Below are positions 18,621 through 26,944 of a DNA stretch of 64,000 nucleotides, in pieces. The stretch is from Lonepinella koalarum. GTDB lineage: Bacteria > Pseudomonadota > Gammaproteobacteria > Enterobacterales > Pasteurellaceae. The stretch spans positions 434,001-498,000 of the forward strand of contig NZ_CP170642.1 in NCBI RefSeq assembly GCF_042926695.1, read 5' to 3'. Under the pieces are notes generated by a model. It was given only the letters and a program-made list of their open reading frames with translations. It had not been told where the DNA came from and did no database searches. The translations under genes and the position numbers were made by a program. Within the stretch, counting starts at the first letter, position 1; each line of letters begins with the position of its first letter.

Positions 18621-20162
18621 ATGAATGATGTAGAGATTAGCCAAGCTGTTTCTGCGGTGCTCAGTAAATATGGTGTACAGCCAGAACAGGAAAAAAGTAC
18701 CACAAACTCAGTGGTGACAGCAACAGTGAAAGAAACGTTTCCGGCTAATTTAATTAATCAGGTTGTAGAGAGTTGTTTAGCTGAAAAAAATGTTTCAGCT
18801 TCACAGCTAGTTACTGAAAGTAAACAAAATCATGTTCAATCTGTGAAGGGAATATTTAGCAGTATGAATGATGCTGTGGAAGCGGCTTGGGTTGCTCAAC
18901 GTCAATATTCTCTTTGTTCGATGAAGGATCGTGCAAATTTTATTGCTGGTATTCGTGAAGTGTTTCAGACAGAAACTATTTTGGCAGAAATTTCAAAATT
19001 AGCGGTGGAAGAAACTGGAATGGGATGCTACGAGCATAAATTAATTAAAAATCGCGTGGCAGCAACGAAATCTCCAGGTATTGAAGATTTAGCCACACAA
19101 GCCTTATCTGGTGATCAGGGGTTAACGCTAATTGAGCTTTCTGCTTATGGTGTTATTGGGTCGATTACTCCAACCACGAACCCAACAGAAACTATTATTT
19201 GTAACTCTATTGGTATGTTGGCAGCAGGAAATTCTGTGGTATTCAGTCCACATCCACGTTCTCGTAAGGTTTCGTTATTAGCCGTGAAATATATTAACGA
19301 AAAATTAGCAGAGCTTGGTGCGCCTGATAATTTGGTGGTAACAGTCGATCAACCTTCTATTGAAAATACCAATGCGTTAATGGTGCATCCGAAAGTCAGA
19401 ATGTTGGTTGCAACCGGCGGACCATCCATTGTTCGTTCTGTGATGTCGAGTGGTAAAAAAGCAATTGGTGCCGGCGCAGGCAATCCCCCCGTTGTTGTGG
19501 ATGAAACTGCAGATATTGAAAAAGCAGCCAAAGATATCGTGAATGGCTGTAGTTTCGATAATAATTTACCTTGTATTGCGGAAAAAGAACTCATTGTCGT
19601 GAATACTGTCGCGGATTGTTTGGTTCGTCATATGCAAAATAATGGTGCTTATTTGTTATCTGAACAAACGAAGATTCAGCTTTTACAAAATGTGGTTTTG
19701 AATGATAAAAAATCTGGACCGAATACAGGTTGTGTAGGTAAAAGTGCGGTATATCTTTTGGAAAAAATTGGTATTTCTGCACCGAATGGCACGAAAATTA
19801 TTTTAGTTGAAACAGATAAAAAACATTCATTTGTACAACATGAATTAATGATGCCGATTCTTCCGTTGATTCGTGTAGATAATGTGGATGAAGCCATTGA
19901 TCTTGCTGTTGAAGTAGAGCATGGTAATCGACACACTGCCATTATGCACTCTACCAATGTGGAGAAATTAACCAAAATGGCAAAATTAATTCAAACGACG
20001 ATATTTGTTAAAAATGGACCATCTTATGCGGGTATCGGTGTCGGAGGAGAGGGTTTTGCTACCTTTACTATTGCAGGACCAACTGGTGAAGGACTGACTT
20101 CTGCACGTTCTTTTGCTAGACAACGCCGCTGTACCATGGTTGAGTCGTTGAATATTCGTTAG
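18621..20162 (+). CDS. pduP: CoA-acylating propionaldehyde dehydrogenase PduP
   Basis: This 513-residue aldehyde dehydrogenase has the catalytic cysteine in NNLPCIAEKE (Cys318) and the PduP/EutE-type segments TPTTNPTETIICN and GAGAGNPPVVVDETADI. It oxidises propionaldehyde with NAD+ and CoA to propionyl-CoA. The first 18 residues (MNDVEISQAVSAVLSKYG) form the type of helix that targets PduP into the shell. The only perfect uptake signal in the island (19742-19750) is inside this gene. Acetaldehyde is a possible alternative substrate for the family. Confidence 0.93.
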   Translation: MNDVEISQAVSAVLSKYGVQPEQEKSTTNSVVTATVKETFPANLINQVVESCLAEKNVSASQLVTESKQNHVQSVKGIFSSMNDAVEAAWVAQRQYSLCSMKDRANFIAGIREVFQTETILAEISKLAVEETGMGCYEHKLIKNRVAATKSPGIEDLATQALSGDQGLTLIELSAYGVIGSITPTTNPTETIICNSIGMLAAGNSVVFSPHPRSRKVSLLAVKYINEKLAELGAPDNLVVTVDQPSIENTNALMVHPKVRMLVATGGPSIVRSVMSSGKKAIGAGAGNPPVVVDETADIEKAAKDIVNGCSFDNNLPCIAEKELIVVNTVADCLVRHMQNNGAYLLSEQTKIQLLQNVVLNDKKSGPNTGCVGKSAVYLLEKIGISAPNGTKIILVETDKKHSFVQHELMMPILPLIRVDNVDEAIDLAVEVEHGNRHTAIMHSTNVEKLTKMAKLIQTTIFVKNGPSYAGIGVGGEGFATFTIAGPTGEGLTSARSFARQRRCTMVESLNIR

Positions 20163-20170
20163 GGGAATTT

Positions 20171-20470
20171 ATGAAAAGACGGATTATCAATGCACCAAGC
20201 CAAGATGTGATTCGTATGATGAGAAAACATATGTCAACAGATGGTAGAGCAATGTTAGAGAATTGTGATATTCATTCTGTTGCGTTGATGATGCTGTCTA
20301 TTCCTGAACTTTACTATTATGCAGACATTGCAACGAAAAATGCCAATGTTGTTGTAACTGAAATTTTTGGTACTTGTCCACAACATGTTACGACGTTGGC
20401 GATATGGGGGGAAGTGGCTGCCGTTCGAACAGCAGTAGAGGCGATAGAAGAAGCAGAGAATATGGAATAA
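20171..20470 (+). CDS. pduU: Permuted BMC-H shell protein (PduU/EutS-like), divergent
   Basis: The 99-residue product aligns best with the PduU/EutS group. It has an N-terminal strand RRIINAPSQDVIRMM, followed by VALMMLSIPELYYYADIATKNANVVV, which parallels the GIMTITPGEAAIIAGDIATK region of PduU. The last part (LAIWGEVAAVRTAVEAIEE) is the usual closing helix. PduU-type hexamers carry a small beta-barrel that blocks the pore and has been linked to cargo binding. The sequence is more divergent than the other shell genes, so the assignment within the BMC-H family is tentative. Confidence 0.75.
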   Translation: MKRRIINAPSQDVIRMMRKHMSTDGRAMLENCDIHSVALMMLSIPELYYYADIATKNANVVVTEIFGTCPQHVTTLAIWGEVAAVRTAVEAIEEAENME

Positions 20471-20550
20471 ATCATTTGAACTGAATAAAGATAACACTGA
20501 ACAATTATGTTGTCGGTGTAGGATAATGAATACATGCTAGGAGCAATATT

Positions 20551-23088
20551 ATGATCGAAAAAGGTTTCTCTAATCCAACTCAACGAGTTGTGAGATTAAA
20601 AAATCAAATTATTAATGCTAAACCTCACGTTGAATCTGAACGTGCTGTTTTGGCAACAGAAGCGTACAAAGAAACGGAAGGTTTGCCTGCCATTTTACGT
20701 CGAGCCAAAGTCGCAGAAAAAATCTTTAATAACTTACCTGTGACAATTCGTGAAGATGAATTAGTTGTGGGTGCTATCACTAAACATCCACGTTCTACAG
20801 AAATCTGCCCAGAATTTTCATTCGCTTGGGTTGAAAAAGAATTTGATACTATGGCGCATCGTTTGGCGGATCCATTTGTGATTCCTAAAGAAACGGCACA
20901 AGAATTACATGATGCTTTCCTTTATTGGCCAGGTAAAACAACAAGTGATTTAGCTGAGGCATATATGTCTCAAGAAACCAAAGATTGTATTGCAAATAGC
21001 GTCTTTACAGTGGGTAACTATTTTTATGGTGGGGTAGGGCATGTTAGTGTTGACTATGGCAAAATCCTAAAAATTGGTTTCCAGGGGGTTATTGATGAAG
21101 TTTCTGCAGCATCAGCAAGATTAAATCGTAATGATCCTGAATTTATCAAAAAACAACAATTCTATAATGCGGTTATGATCAGTTATCGTGCAGCAATTAA
21201 CTTTGCTCATCGTTATGCAGATCATGCGGAAGCCTTAGCAAGTCGAGAAAATAATCCAACTCGCCGAGCAGAATTACAACAAATTGCTAAAAATTGCCGT
21301 AGAGTACCAGAACATGGTGCAACGAATTTCTGGGAAGCATGCCAATCGTTTTGGTTTATTCATTGTTTATTGCAAATTGAATCAAGTGGTCATTCTATTT
21401 CTCCGGGACGTTTTGACCAGTATATGTATCCTTATTTGCAAATGGATACCAGTATCAGTAAAGAATTTGCACAAGAACTAGTCGATTGTTGTTGGATTAA
21501 ACTTAATGATGTCAATAAAACACGTGATGAAGTTTCAGCTCAAGCCTTTGCTGGTTATGCGGTGTTCCAAAATTTATGCGTTGGTGGTCAAACTGAAGAT
21601 GGGTTAGATGCGACGAATGAATTAAGTTATATGTGTATGGAAGCAACAGCTCATGTACGTTTACCGCAACCATCATTTTCTATTCGAGTATGGCAAGGTA
21701 CACCTGAAGAATTTTTATATCGTGCTTGTGAAGTGGTACGTTTAGGTTTGGGTGTTCCTGCGATGTATAATGATGAAGTGATTATTCCTGCCTTGCAAAA
21801 CCGTGGTGTAGCACTAAAAGATGCACGTGATTATTGTATTATTGGTTGTGTTGAACCTCAAGCACCACATCGTACTGAAGGTTGGCATGATGCGGCGTTC
21901 TTTAATGTAGCTAAAATATTAGATATTACCTTAAATAATGGTCAAGTTAATGGCAAACAACTAGGACCGGTTACAGGAGATTTGACATCTTTCCGTAATA
22001 TTGAAGATTTCTTTACTGCATTTGAAAGACAAATGTCATTCTTTGTCCGTAATCTTGCTGAGGCTTGTAACTGTGTAGATATTGCTCATGGTGAACGTTG
22101 TCCATTACCGTTCCTTTCTGCCATGGTTGATGACTGTATTGGACGTGGTAAATCTTTACAAGAAGGTGGTGCTATCTATAACTTTACTGGCCCACAAGCG
22201 TTTGGGGTTGCAGATACTGGGGACTCAGTGTATGCCATTCAAAAACAAGTATTTGAAGACGGTAAATTAACGCTTGATGAGCTAAAATCTGCACTTCATG
22301 ATAATTTTGGTTATCCAGTTGGCAGTAATCTACACTCAGTAACCAATGCATCAATTAGTGAACAAGATGTTTATAATGCAGTGCAACAGGTCATGTCGCA
22401 AGGTGGAAATTTAAATGCGGATGCAATTAAAAATGAAGTCTATCGTTTACTTTCTTCTTATACGGCACAAGCAAGTAGCAATCCAAGATATCAAGAAATT
22501 AAACGTATTCTTGAAAGTACCCCTTGTTTTGGTAATGATATTGATGCGGTAGATATGGTGGCTCGTCGTTGTGCATTGGTTTATTGTAAAGAAGTGGAAA
22601 AATATAAAAATCCACGTGGTGGGCAATTCCAAGCAGGTATTTATCCTGTGTCAGCAAACGTATTATTTGGTAAAGATGTTGGTGCATTACCTGATGGACG
22701 TTTAGCAAAAGAACCTTTAGCGGATGGTGTTTCACCACGTCAAGGTAAAGATACATTAGGTCCAACAGCCGCAGCCAATTCAGTGTCTAAATTAGACCAT
22801 TTTATTGCCTCAAATGGAACGCTATATAATCAAAAATTCTTACCATCATCACTTGCTGGTGAAACGGGATTAAGAAACTTTAGCGGTATGGTACGTTCTT
22901 ATTTTGACCGTAAAGGTATGCACGTTCAGTTTAATGTAATTGATCGGGATACCTTAATTAAAGCACAAAAAAATCCTGAACAATATCAAGATCTTGTGGT
23001 TCGTGTTGCAGGGTATAGTGCTCAATTTGTGGTATTAGCAAAAGAAGTTCAAGACGATATTATTAGTCGAACAGAACAACACTTCTAA
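20551..23088 (+). CDS. Glycyl-radical diol dehydratase (glycerol/1,2-propanediol type)
   Basis: This 845-residue glycyl radical enzyme has the radical glycine in VRVAGYSAQF (Gly821) and the thiyl motif IIGCVEPQ (Cys433, Glu435). His164 (GGVGHVSVD), His281-Ser282 (SGHSISPG) and Asp447 (GWHDA) fall at exactly the positions I recall as the substrate-binding residues of Clostridium butyricum glycerol dehydratase. Choline lyase has different residues at these sites. The locus content then points to 1,2-propanediol to propionaldehyde as the main reaction; glycerol to 3-hydroxypropionaldehyde cannot be excluded. It is longer than glycerol dehydratase (787) by about 58 residues, spread towards the C-terminal third. 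The activase follows, separated by a hairpin. Confidence 0.93.
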   Translation: MIEKGFSNPTQRVVRLKNQIINAKPHVESERAVLATEAYKETEGLPAILRRAKVAEKIFNNLPVTIREDELVVGAITKHPRSTEICPEFSFAWVEKEFDTMAHRLADPFVIPKETAQELHDAFLYWPGKTTSDLAEAYMSQETKDCIANSVFTVGNYFYGGVGHVSVDYGKILKIGFQGVIDEVSAASARLNRNDPEFIKKQQFYNAVMISYRAAINFAHRYADHAEALASRENNPTRRAELQQIAKNCRRVPEHGATNFWEACQSFWFIHCLLQIESSGHSISPGRFDQYMYPYLQMDTSISKEFAQELVDCCWIKLNDVNKTRDEVSAQAFAGYAVFQNLCVGGQTEDGLDATNELSYMCMEATAHVRLPQPSFSIRVWQGTPEEFLYRACEVVRLGLGVPAMYNDEVIIPALQNRGVALKDARDYCIIGCVEPQAPHRTEGWHDAAFFNVAKILDITLNNGQVNGKQLGPVTGDLTSFRNIEDFFTAFERQMSFFVRNLAEACNCVDIAHGERCPLPFLSAMVDDCIGRGKSLQEGGAIYNFTGPQAFGVADTGDSVYAIQKQVFEDGKLTLDELKSALHDNFGYPVGSNLHSVTNASISEQDVYNAVQQVMSQGGNLNADAIKNEVYRLLSSYTAQASSNPRYQEIKRILESTPCFGNDIDAVDMVARRCALVYCKEVEKYKNPRGGQFQAGIYPVSANVLFGKDVGALPDGRLAKEPLADGVSPRQGKDTLGPTAAANSVSKLDHFIASNGTLYNQKFLPSSLAGETGLRNFSGMVRSYFDRKGMHVQFNVIDRDTLIKAQKNPEQYQDLVVRVAGYSAQFVVLAKEVQDDIISRTEQHF

Positions 23089-23100
23089 TTTAAATAAAAA

Positions 23101-23124
23101 AGGACAGGTTTATTTACCTGTCCT
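23101..23124 (+). terminator. Hairpin between dehydratase and activase genes
   Basis: AGGACAGGT (23101-23109) and ACCTGTCCT (23116-23124) form a perfect 9-base stem with a 6-base loop, followed by a short U-rich tail (TTATCG). It lies between two genes that must act together but in unequal amounts. A partial terminator or 3'-end stabiliser is likely. Confidence 0.65.
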
Positions 23125-23163
23125 TTATCGCTCTAATGTATGTTGATGGGGGAATGATAGATT

Positions 23164-24078
23164 ATGGTGAATTATGATGCTGCGGGTGTGATTTTTAATA
23201 TTCAACGCTATTCTTTACATGACGGTCCCGGGATTAGAACGATTCCTTTTTTCAAAGGTTGTCCGTTAGCTTGTAAATGGTGTAGTAATCCTGAGTCTCA
23301 AAAACCGAATCCAGAATTGATGTTTCAACCGGATAAGTGTGTACATTGTGGGAAGTGTATTGAAACTTGTCAATATTCAGCGATTTCTCATAGTAATCCT
23401 TTTTTTGTTGATCATGACCGTTGTGTTGATTGTGGAGCATGTGCGGAAGTTTGTCCGACTTCTGCACTTTTCATGAAAGGTAAACGTGTAACCGTCAAAG
23501 AAGTGATTCAAGAATTACAAAAAGATGAAAGCACCTATCGTCGTTCAGGAGGAGGCATTACGCTTTCAGGAGGCGAAGCACTTTCTCAACCTGAATTTGC
23601 TACAGAATTACTTAAAGCCTGCAAATCTAAAGGTTGGCATACGGCAATCGAAACCACTGGATTAGCGTCAAAAGAAGTGATTGAGTCAGTTTTTCCTTTT
23701 GTCGATCTTGCTTTGGTTGATATTAAAGTGATTAATCCTCAAGTGCATAGAGAAAATACTGGAGTGGATAACCGATTAATCCTTGAGAATGTAATTAGGA
23801 TTTCTTACATCACGGAGACTATTGTTAGAATCCCCGTCATTATTGGCGTCAATAATGATTTGCAATCAATTCGAGCTATTGCTGAATTTACCCAATTAAT
23901 GCATAATGTGAAAGCTATTCATTTACTTCCTTATCATAATTATGGGGAAAATAAATATGCCTTATTAGGGCGAATTTACCCGATGAAATCTCACCCGGAT
24001 TCAATAGATACGATAACAATGAATAGCTTAAAGATAGAAGTCGAGAAATTGGGTATTCCATGTCAAATAGGTGGCTAA
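23164..24078 (+). CDS. Glycyl-radical enzyme activating enzyme (radical SAM)
   Basis: The 304-residue protein has the radical SAM cysteines CPLACKWC (Cys33, 37, 40) and two inserted four-iron cluster motifs, CVHCGKCIETC (Cys59-69) and CVDCGACAEVC (Cys87-97). The glycine-rich SAM segment GGGITLSGGEAL follows. It uses S-adenosylmethionine to place the radical on Gly821 of the dehydratase. Two extra clusters are the rule for activases of this class, unlike pyruvate formate-lyase activase. It overlaps nothing; the sensor kinase begins 22 bases after its stop. Confidence 0.94.
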   Translation: MVNYDAAGVIFNIQRYSLHDGPGIRTIPFFKGCPLACKWCSNPESQKPNPELMFQPDKCVHCGKCIETCQYSAISHSNPFFVDHDRCVDCGACAEVCPTSALFMKGKRVTVKEVIQELQKDESTYRRSGGGITLSGGEALSQPEFATELLKACKSKGWHTAIETTGLASKEVIESVFPFVDLALVDIKVINPQVHRENTGVDNRLILENVIRISYITETIVRIPVIIGVNNDLQSIRAIAEFTQLMHNVKAIHLLPYHNYGENKYALLGRIYPMKSHPDSIDTITMNSLKIEVEKLGIPCQIGG

Positions 24079-24100
24079 CAAAGTAAAAGGAGCTATATTC

Positions 24101-25354
24101 ATGACAACGAAGTTTCATCTTAGCGAATTGCTTGATCTTAACCAATTAAAAGTCATACAAAATATGTTTAGTAAAGCAATAGGGGTGGCATTAGTCTTCG
24201 TTGATCCAAATGGAGTGCCTGTAATTGAACCAAGTGGTTTTAGTGATTTTTGTAGAATTTGCCGAGAATCTCCAATATTTGCTAATCAATGCTTTCAATG
24301 TGATAAAGCTGGTGGACTTGCTGCTATGAGAGCTAATAAACCCGTTGTTTATCGTTGTAATTGTGGATTTGTTGAATTTGCAGTTCCTTTGATTGTAAAT
24401 GAAGAATATTTGGGTGCATTTATTTCAGGGCAGATTAGAGTAGAGGGTAACCGAGAAGAAGATATTCCTTATATTGTAGATCATTCTGAAGAATGGAAAA
24501 ATAACCCTAATTTATTAAAAGCTTATTATAAAGTAAATACCATTCCTTACGAACGTTTTGAGTCTTCAGCCTATCTTTTATTTAATATTACTCGTAGTCT
24601 TGCAGAGAAAAATTATTTAAATATCATGCAAAATACGCTACATTCACAAACGTTACAATTAGAAACAGAAAAACGAACCAGAGCAGAATTAGAAAAATCA
24701 TTAAGTGAAGCTGAATACAAAGCACTTTCTTATCAGATTAATCCGCACTTTTTATTTAATGTTCTCAATACAATTGGTCGTCTTGCATTATTAGAAAATG
24801 CAATGGAAACAGAAAATATGGTTTATCAGTTTTCTGATATGATGCGATATATCCTTAAGAAAAGGAAAAATAATCGCATTACTATAGGGACGGAACTCAA
24901 TTTAATAGAAAATTATATTTCTATTCAAAAACTTCGTTTGGCAGATCGTTTTGATTATAAGATTGATGTTGATAAAAAATATTTAGATATTGAATGTCCT
25001 TTTTTGATTTGGCAACCTATTGTTGAAAATTTCTTTAAATATGTGGCTGAATTAAAAGAGAAAAGTAGCTTTATTAGTATTACAGCTTATGAAGAACAAC
25101 AAGATTTATGTATTAAATTTGCTGATAATGGAGATGGAATTCCAACAGAAGTGATCGCTAATATTTATAATAATTCATTAACTGATGATGATTATAAGGT
25201 TAACAGTGTTGGATTGAAAAATATTCATCATCGTTTGAAATTATCATTTGGAAGTGATTATGGTTTAATTATTCAAAGTAAACAAGAACCCAACATGGGA
25301 ACAACCATTATTTTGAAAATACCGATGGCAGTTAATGAGGCAAGTTATGTATAA
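24101..25354 (+). CDS. PocR-domain histidine kinase (LytS-type)
   Basis: Residues 10-165 form a PocR sensory domain, with the cysteine pattern CRICRESP, CFQCDKAGG and CNCGF (Cys51, 54, 64, 67, 86, 88). A coiled-coil linker (about 180-205) leads to a LytS-type kinase: LSYQINPHFLFN (His216) and an ATPase domain with ENFFKYVAE and DNGDGIP. No membrane segments are seen, so it is a cytoplasmic sensor. PocR in Salmonella responds to 1,2-propanediol, which agrees with the dehydratase assignment. The start follows AAAAGGAGC. The response regulator begins 8 bases before its stop. Confidence 0.88.
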   Translation: MTTKFHLSELLDLNQLKVIQNMFSKAIGVALVFVDPNGVPVIEPSGFSDFCRICRESPIFANQCFQCDKAGGLAAMRANKPVVYRCNCGFVEFAVPLIVNEEYLGAFISGQIRVEGNREEDIPYIVDHSEEWKNNPNLLKAYYKVNTIPYERFESSAYLLFNITRSLAEKNYLNIMQNTLHSQTLQLETEKRTRAELEKSLSEAEYKALSYQINPHFLFNVLNTIGRLALLENAMETENMVYQFSDMMRYILKKRKNNRITIGTELNLIENYISIQKLRLADRFDYKIDVDKKYLDIECPFLIWQPIVENFFKYVAELKEKSSFISITAYEEQQDLCIKFADNGDGIPTEVIANIYNNSLTDDDYKVNSVGLKNIHHRLKLSFGSDYGLIIQSKQEPNMGTTIILKIPMAVNEASYV

Positions 25355-26345
25355 TATATTAATTGTTGAAGATGAACAATTGGAGATGGCTGCGCTAACT
25401 AAGATTGTAAGTGAACATATTGTAGATGCTGAGATTTATACTGCCAGTACGGGTCGAAAAGCTATCAATTGGATAGATTCGATTACGGAACTTGATTTGT
25501 TATTGGTTGATTTAAACATTCCATTGCCTAATGGACTTGATGTGATTCGTTATTTACGAGAAAAAAATCTTAAGACTAAAGTGATTGTTCTGACAGCTAA
25601 TGATGATATTAATATGGCTTGTAATATGTTTGGATTACAAGTTAATAATTACTTATTGAAACCTATTCGAACATCTAAATTACTAGAGGTTTTAAAAACA
25701 ACGCTTTCTATAGATAGCGAGAAAGAAGAACGATTTGAGGAAAATAAGCAAGAAATGCTCACTTTTCTTGAGAATTTTGAATATGTAAAATGGATTGAAA
25801 GAATAACTCAAAATTTGTTGGAAGATAAATCCGTGAATCATTCGAAAGATCTCCTGAATACAGTTATTCGATTAAAAGGATTAGAGTTAGAAAAATCTGC
25901 TAAGTATAATCAACAGTTAAGTATCATGAAATATGATCGAAAAAATTTTTATAACATACTCCGCACTTTGATTAATATGAGTAATGATATTTTTGATCTT
26001 TTACATCGGAAAAACTTGGTTAAAGTCGAACCTATATTGAGAGCGCAATATCATATTGAACGTCATATTTTTGATGAACTTAAGTTAGATGATGTTGCTG
26101 ATCATACATTCATCAGTTCTTCTTATTTAAGTCGATTGTATAGAAAATACTTTGGTATTGGTTTCTCTCAATATATCATTGAGAGAAAAATGGCATTGGC
26201 AAAGATATTGTTACGTTATTCTGATTTGCAAATAAACCAAATTTCAATTGAATTATCCTACAATGATTTGAATTATTTCTGTCGATTATTTAAAAAGGTG
26301 ACAGGAAAAACTCCCTCCGAATATCGCTTGACTGAAGATAGCTAA
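25347..26345 (+). CDS. AraC-type response regulator of the microcompartment locus
   Basis: The start is the ATG overlapping the kinase gene by 8 bases (MYNILIVEDEQ). Residues 1-120 are a receiver domain with the phospho-acceptor in LLLVDLNIPLPNG (Asp55). The C-terminal 100 residues are an AraC-type double helix-turn-helix (LDDVADHTFISSSYLSRLYR and the closing FKKVTGKTPSEYR). It should be phosphorylated by the PocR kinase and activate the BMC promoters. A 12-base inverted repeat and a further half-site lie just downstream, in front of the next operon, and are candidates for its binding. Confidence 0.9.
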   Translation: MYNILIVEDEQLEMAALTKIVSEHIVDAEIYTASTGRKAINWIDSITELDLLLVDLNIPLPNGLDVIRYLREKNLKTKVIVLTANDDINMACNMFGLQVNNYLLKPIRTSKLLEVLKTTLSIDSEKEERFEENKQEMLTFLENFEYVKWIERITQNLLEDKSVNHSKDLLNTVIRLKGLELEKSAKYNQQLSIMKYDRKNFYNILRTLINMSNDIFDLLHRKNLVKVEPILRAQYHIERHIFDELKLDDVADHTFISSSYLSRLYRKYFGIGFSQYIIERKMALAKILLRYSDLQINQISIELSYNDLNYFCRLFKKVTGKTPSEYRLTEDS

Positions 26346-26357
26346 ATACATAACTAG

Positions 26358-26429
26358 ATTATTTTGTTCATACTGGTTTAAAGAGAACAAAATAATTACG
26401 ATTAATAACAAAAAACGAATTTTTTGTTC
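26358..26429. promoter_or_regulatory. Inverted repeat and half-site before the pduK-ackA operon
   Basis: ATTATTTTGTTC (26358-26369) and GAACAAAATAAT (26385-26396) are a perfect 12-base inverted repeat. A third copy of the core, TTTTTTGTTC, lies at 26420-26429. The 11-mer ACAAAATAATT also occurs at 13879-13889, in front of the first gene of the island. This looks like the control region of the operon and may bind the AraC-type regulator. It could instead be a weak terminator of the kinase-regulator transcript. Confidence 0.5.
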
Positions 26430-26472
26430 TTTTATACTCTCACTATCTAGAGAAGTCTTTTAGGAGAAGAGT

Positions 26473-26943
26473 ATGAATACACAAAGCTTAGGATTAATCG
26501 AGGTCATTGGGCTATCTAATGCCATAGAAGCTGCGGATGCAGGAGTAAAATCAGCTAATGTTACTTTGTTAGGTTATGAGCTTACAAATGGTTCAGGTCT
26601 TGTTTTAGTGAAGTTTATTGGTGAGATTAGCGAGGTCCAAACGGCCGTTGATGCGGCGATTAATGCGGTAGAACAGAAAAATGGAAAAGTCCATGCTTAT
26701 AAAACAATTGCTCGTTTAAGTAATGGTATAGAATCTTTACTTATACAGGTGCAACCACTAGTTAAAAAAGAAAACAAAGAAAATATAACAACACGTTCAA
26801 TTAATATTCCTATTCATAACATTACAGAAGTGGTTGATGAAACTTCTTGTTGTAGTGGCGATTCTTGTCTTGATATTATTGAAAGACAAGAAGTTGTAAA
26901 ACCAAATTCAGTTAAATCAAAAACTAAAAAAGTAGGAAAATAA
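26473..26943 (+). CDS. pduK: BMC-H shell protein with Cys-rich tail (PduK-like)
   Basis: Residues 1-95 are a BMC domain (SLGLIEVIGLSNAIEAADAG and ELTNGSGLVLVKFIG). A 60-residue extension follows with the cysteine cluster ETSCCSGDSCLDI near residue 120 and a basic end (KSKTKKVGK). PduK in Salmonella has the same layout, and its tail cysteines are thought to hold an iron-sulfur cluster. Here the cluster CC-x4-C is short of the four cysteines for a normal cluster. The gene has a good ribosome-binding site (TAGGAGAAG) and is followed by the kinase after 1 base. Confidence 0.85.
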   Translation: MNTQSLGLIEVIGLSNAIEAADAGVKSANVTLLGYELTNGSGLVLVKFIGEISEVQTAVDAAINAVEQKNGKVHAYKTIARLSNGIESLLIQVQPLVKKENKENITTRSINIPIHNITEVVDETSCCSGDSCLDIIERQEVVKPNSVKSKTKKVGK

Positions 26944-26944
26944 A

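Noticed and set aside
20551..24078. Choline trimethylamine-lyase (CutC/CutD) for the radical enzyme and activase
   Set aside because: Length fits, but His164, His281-Ser282 and Asp447 agree with the diol dehydratase group, and the sensor has a PocR domain.
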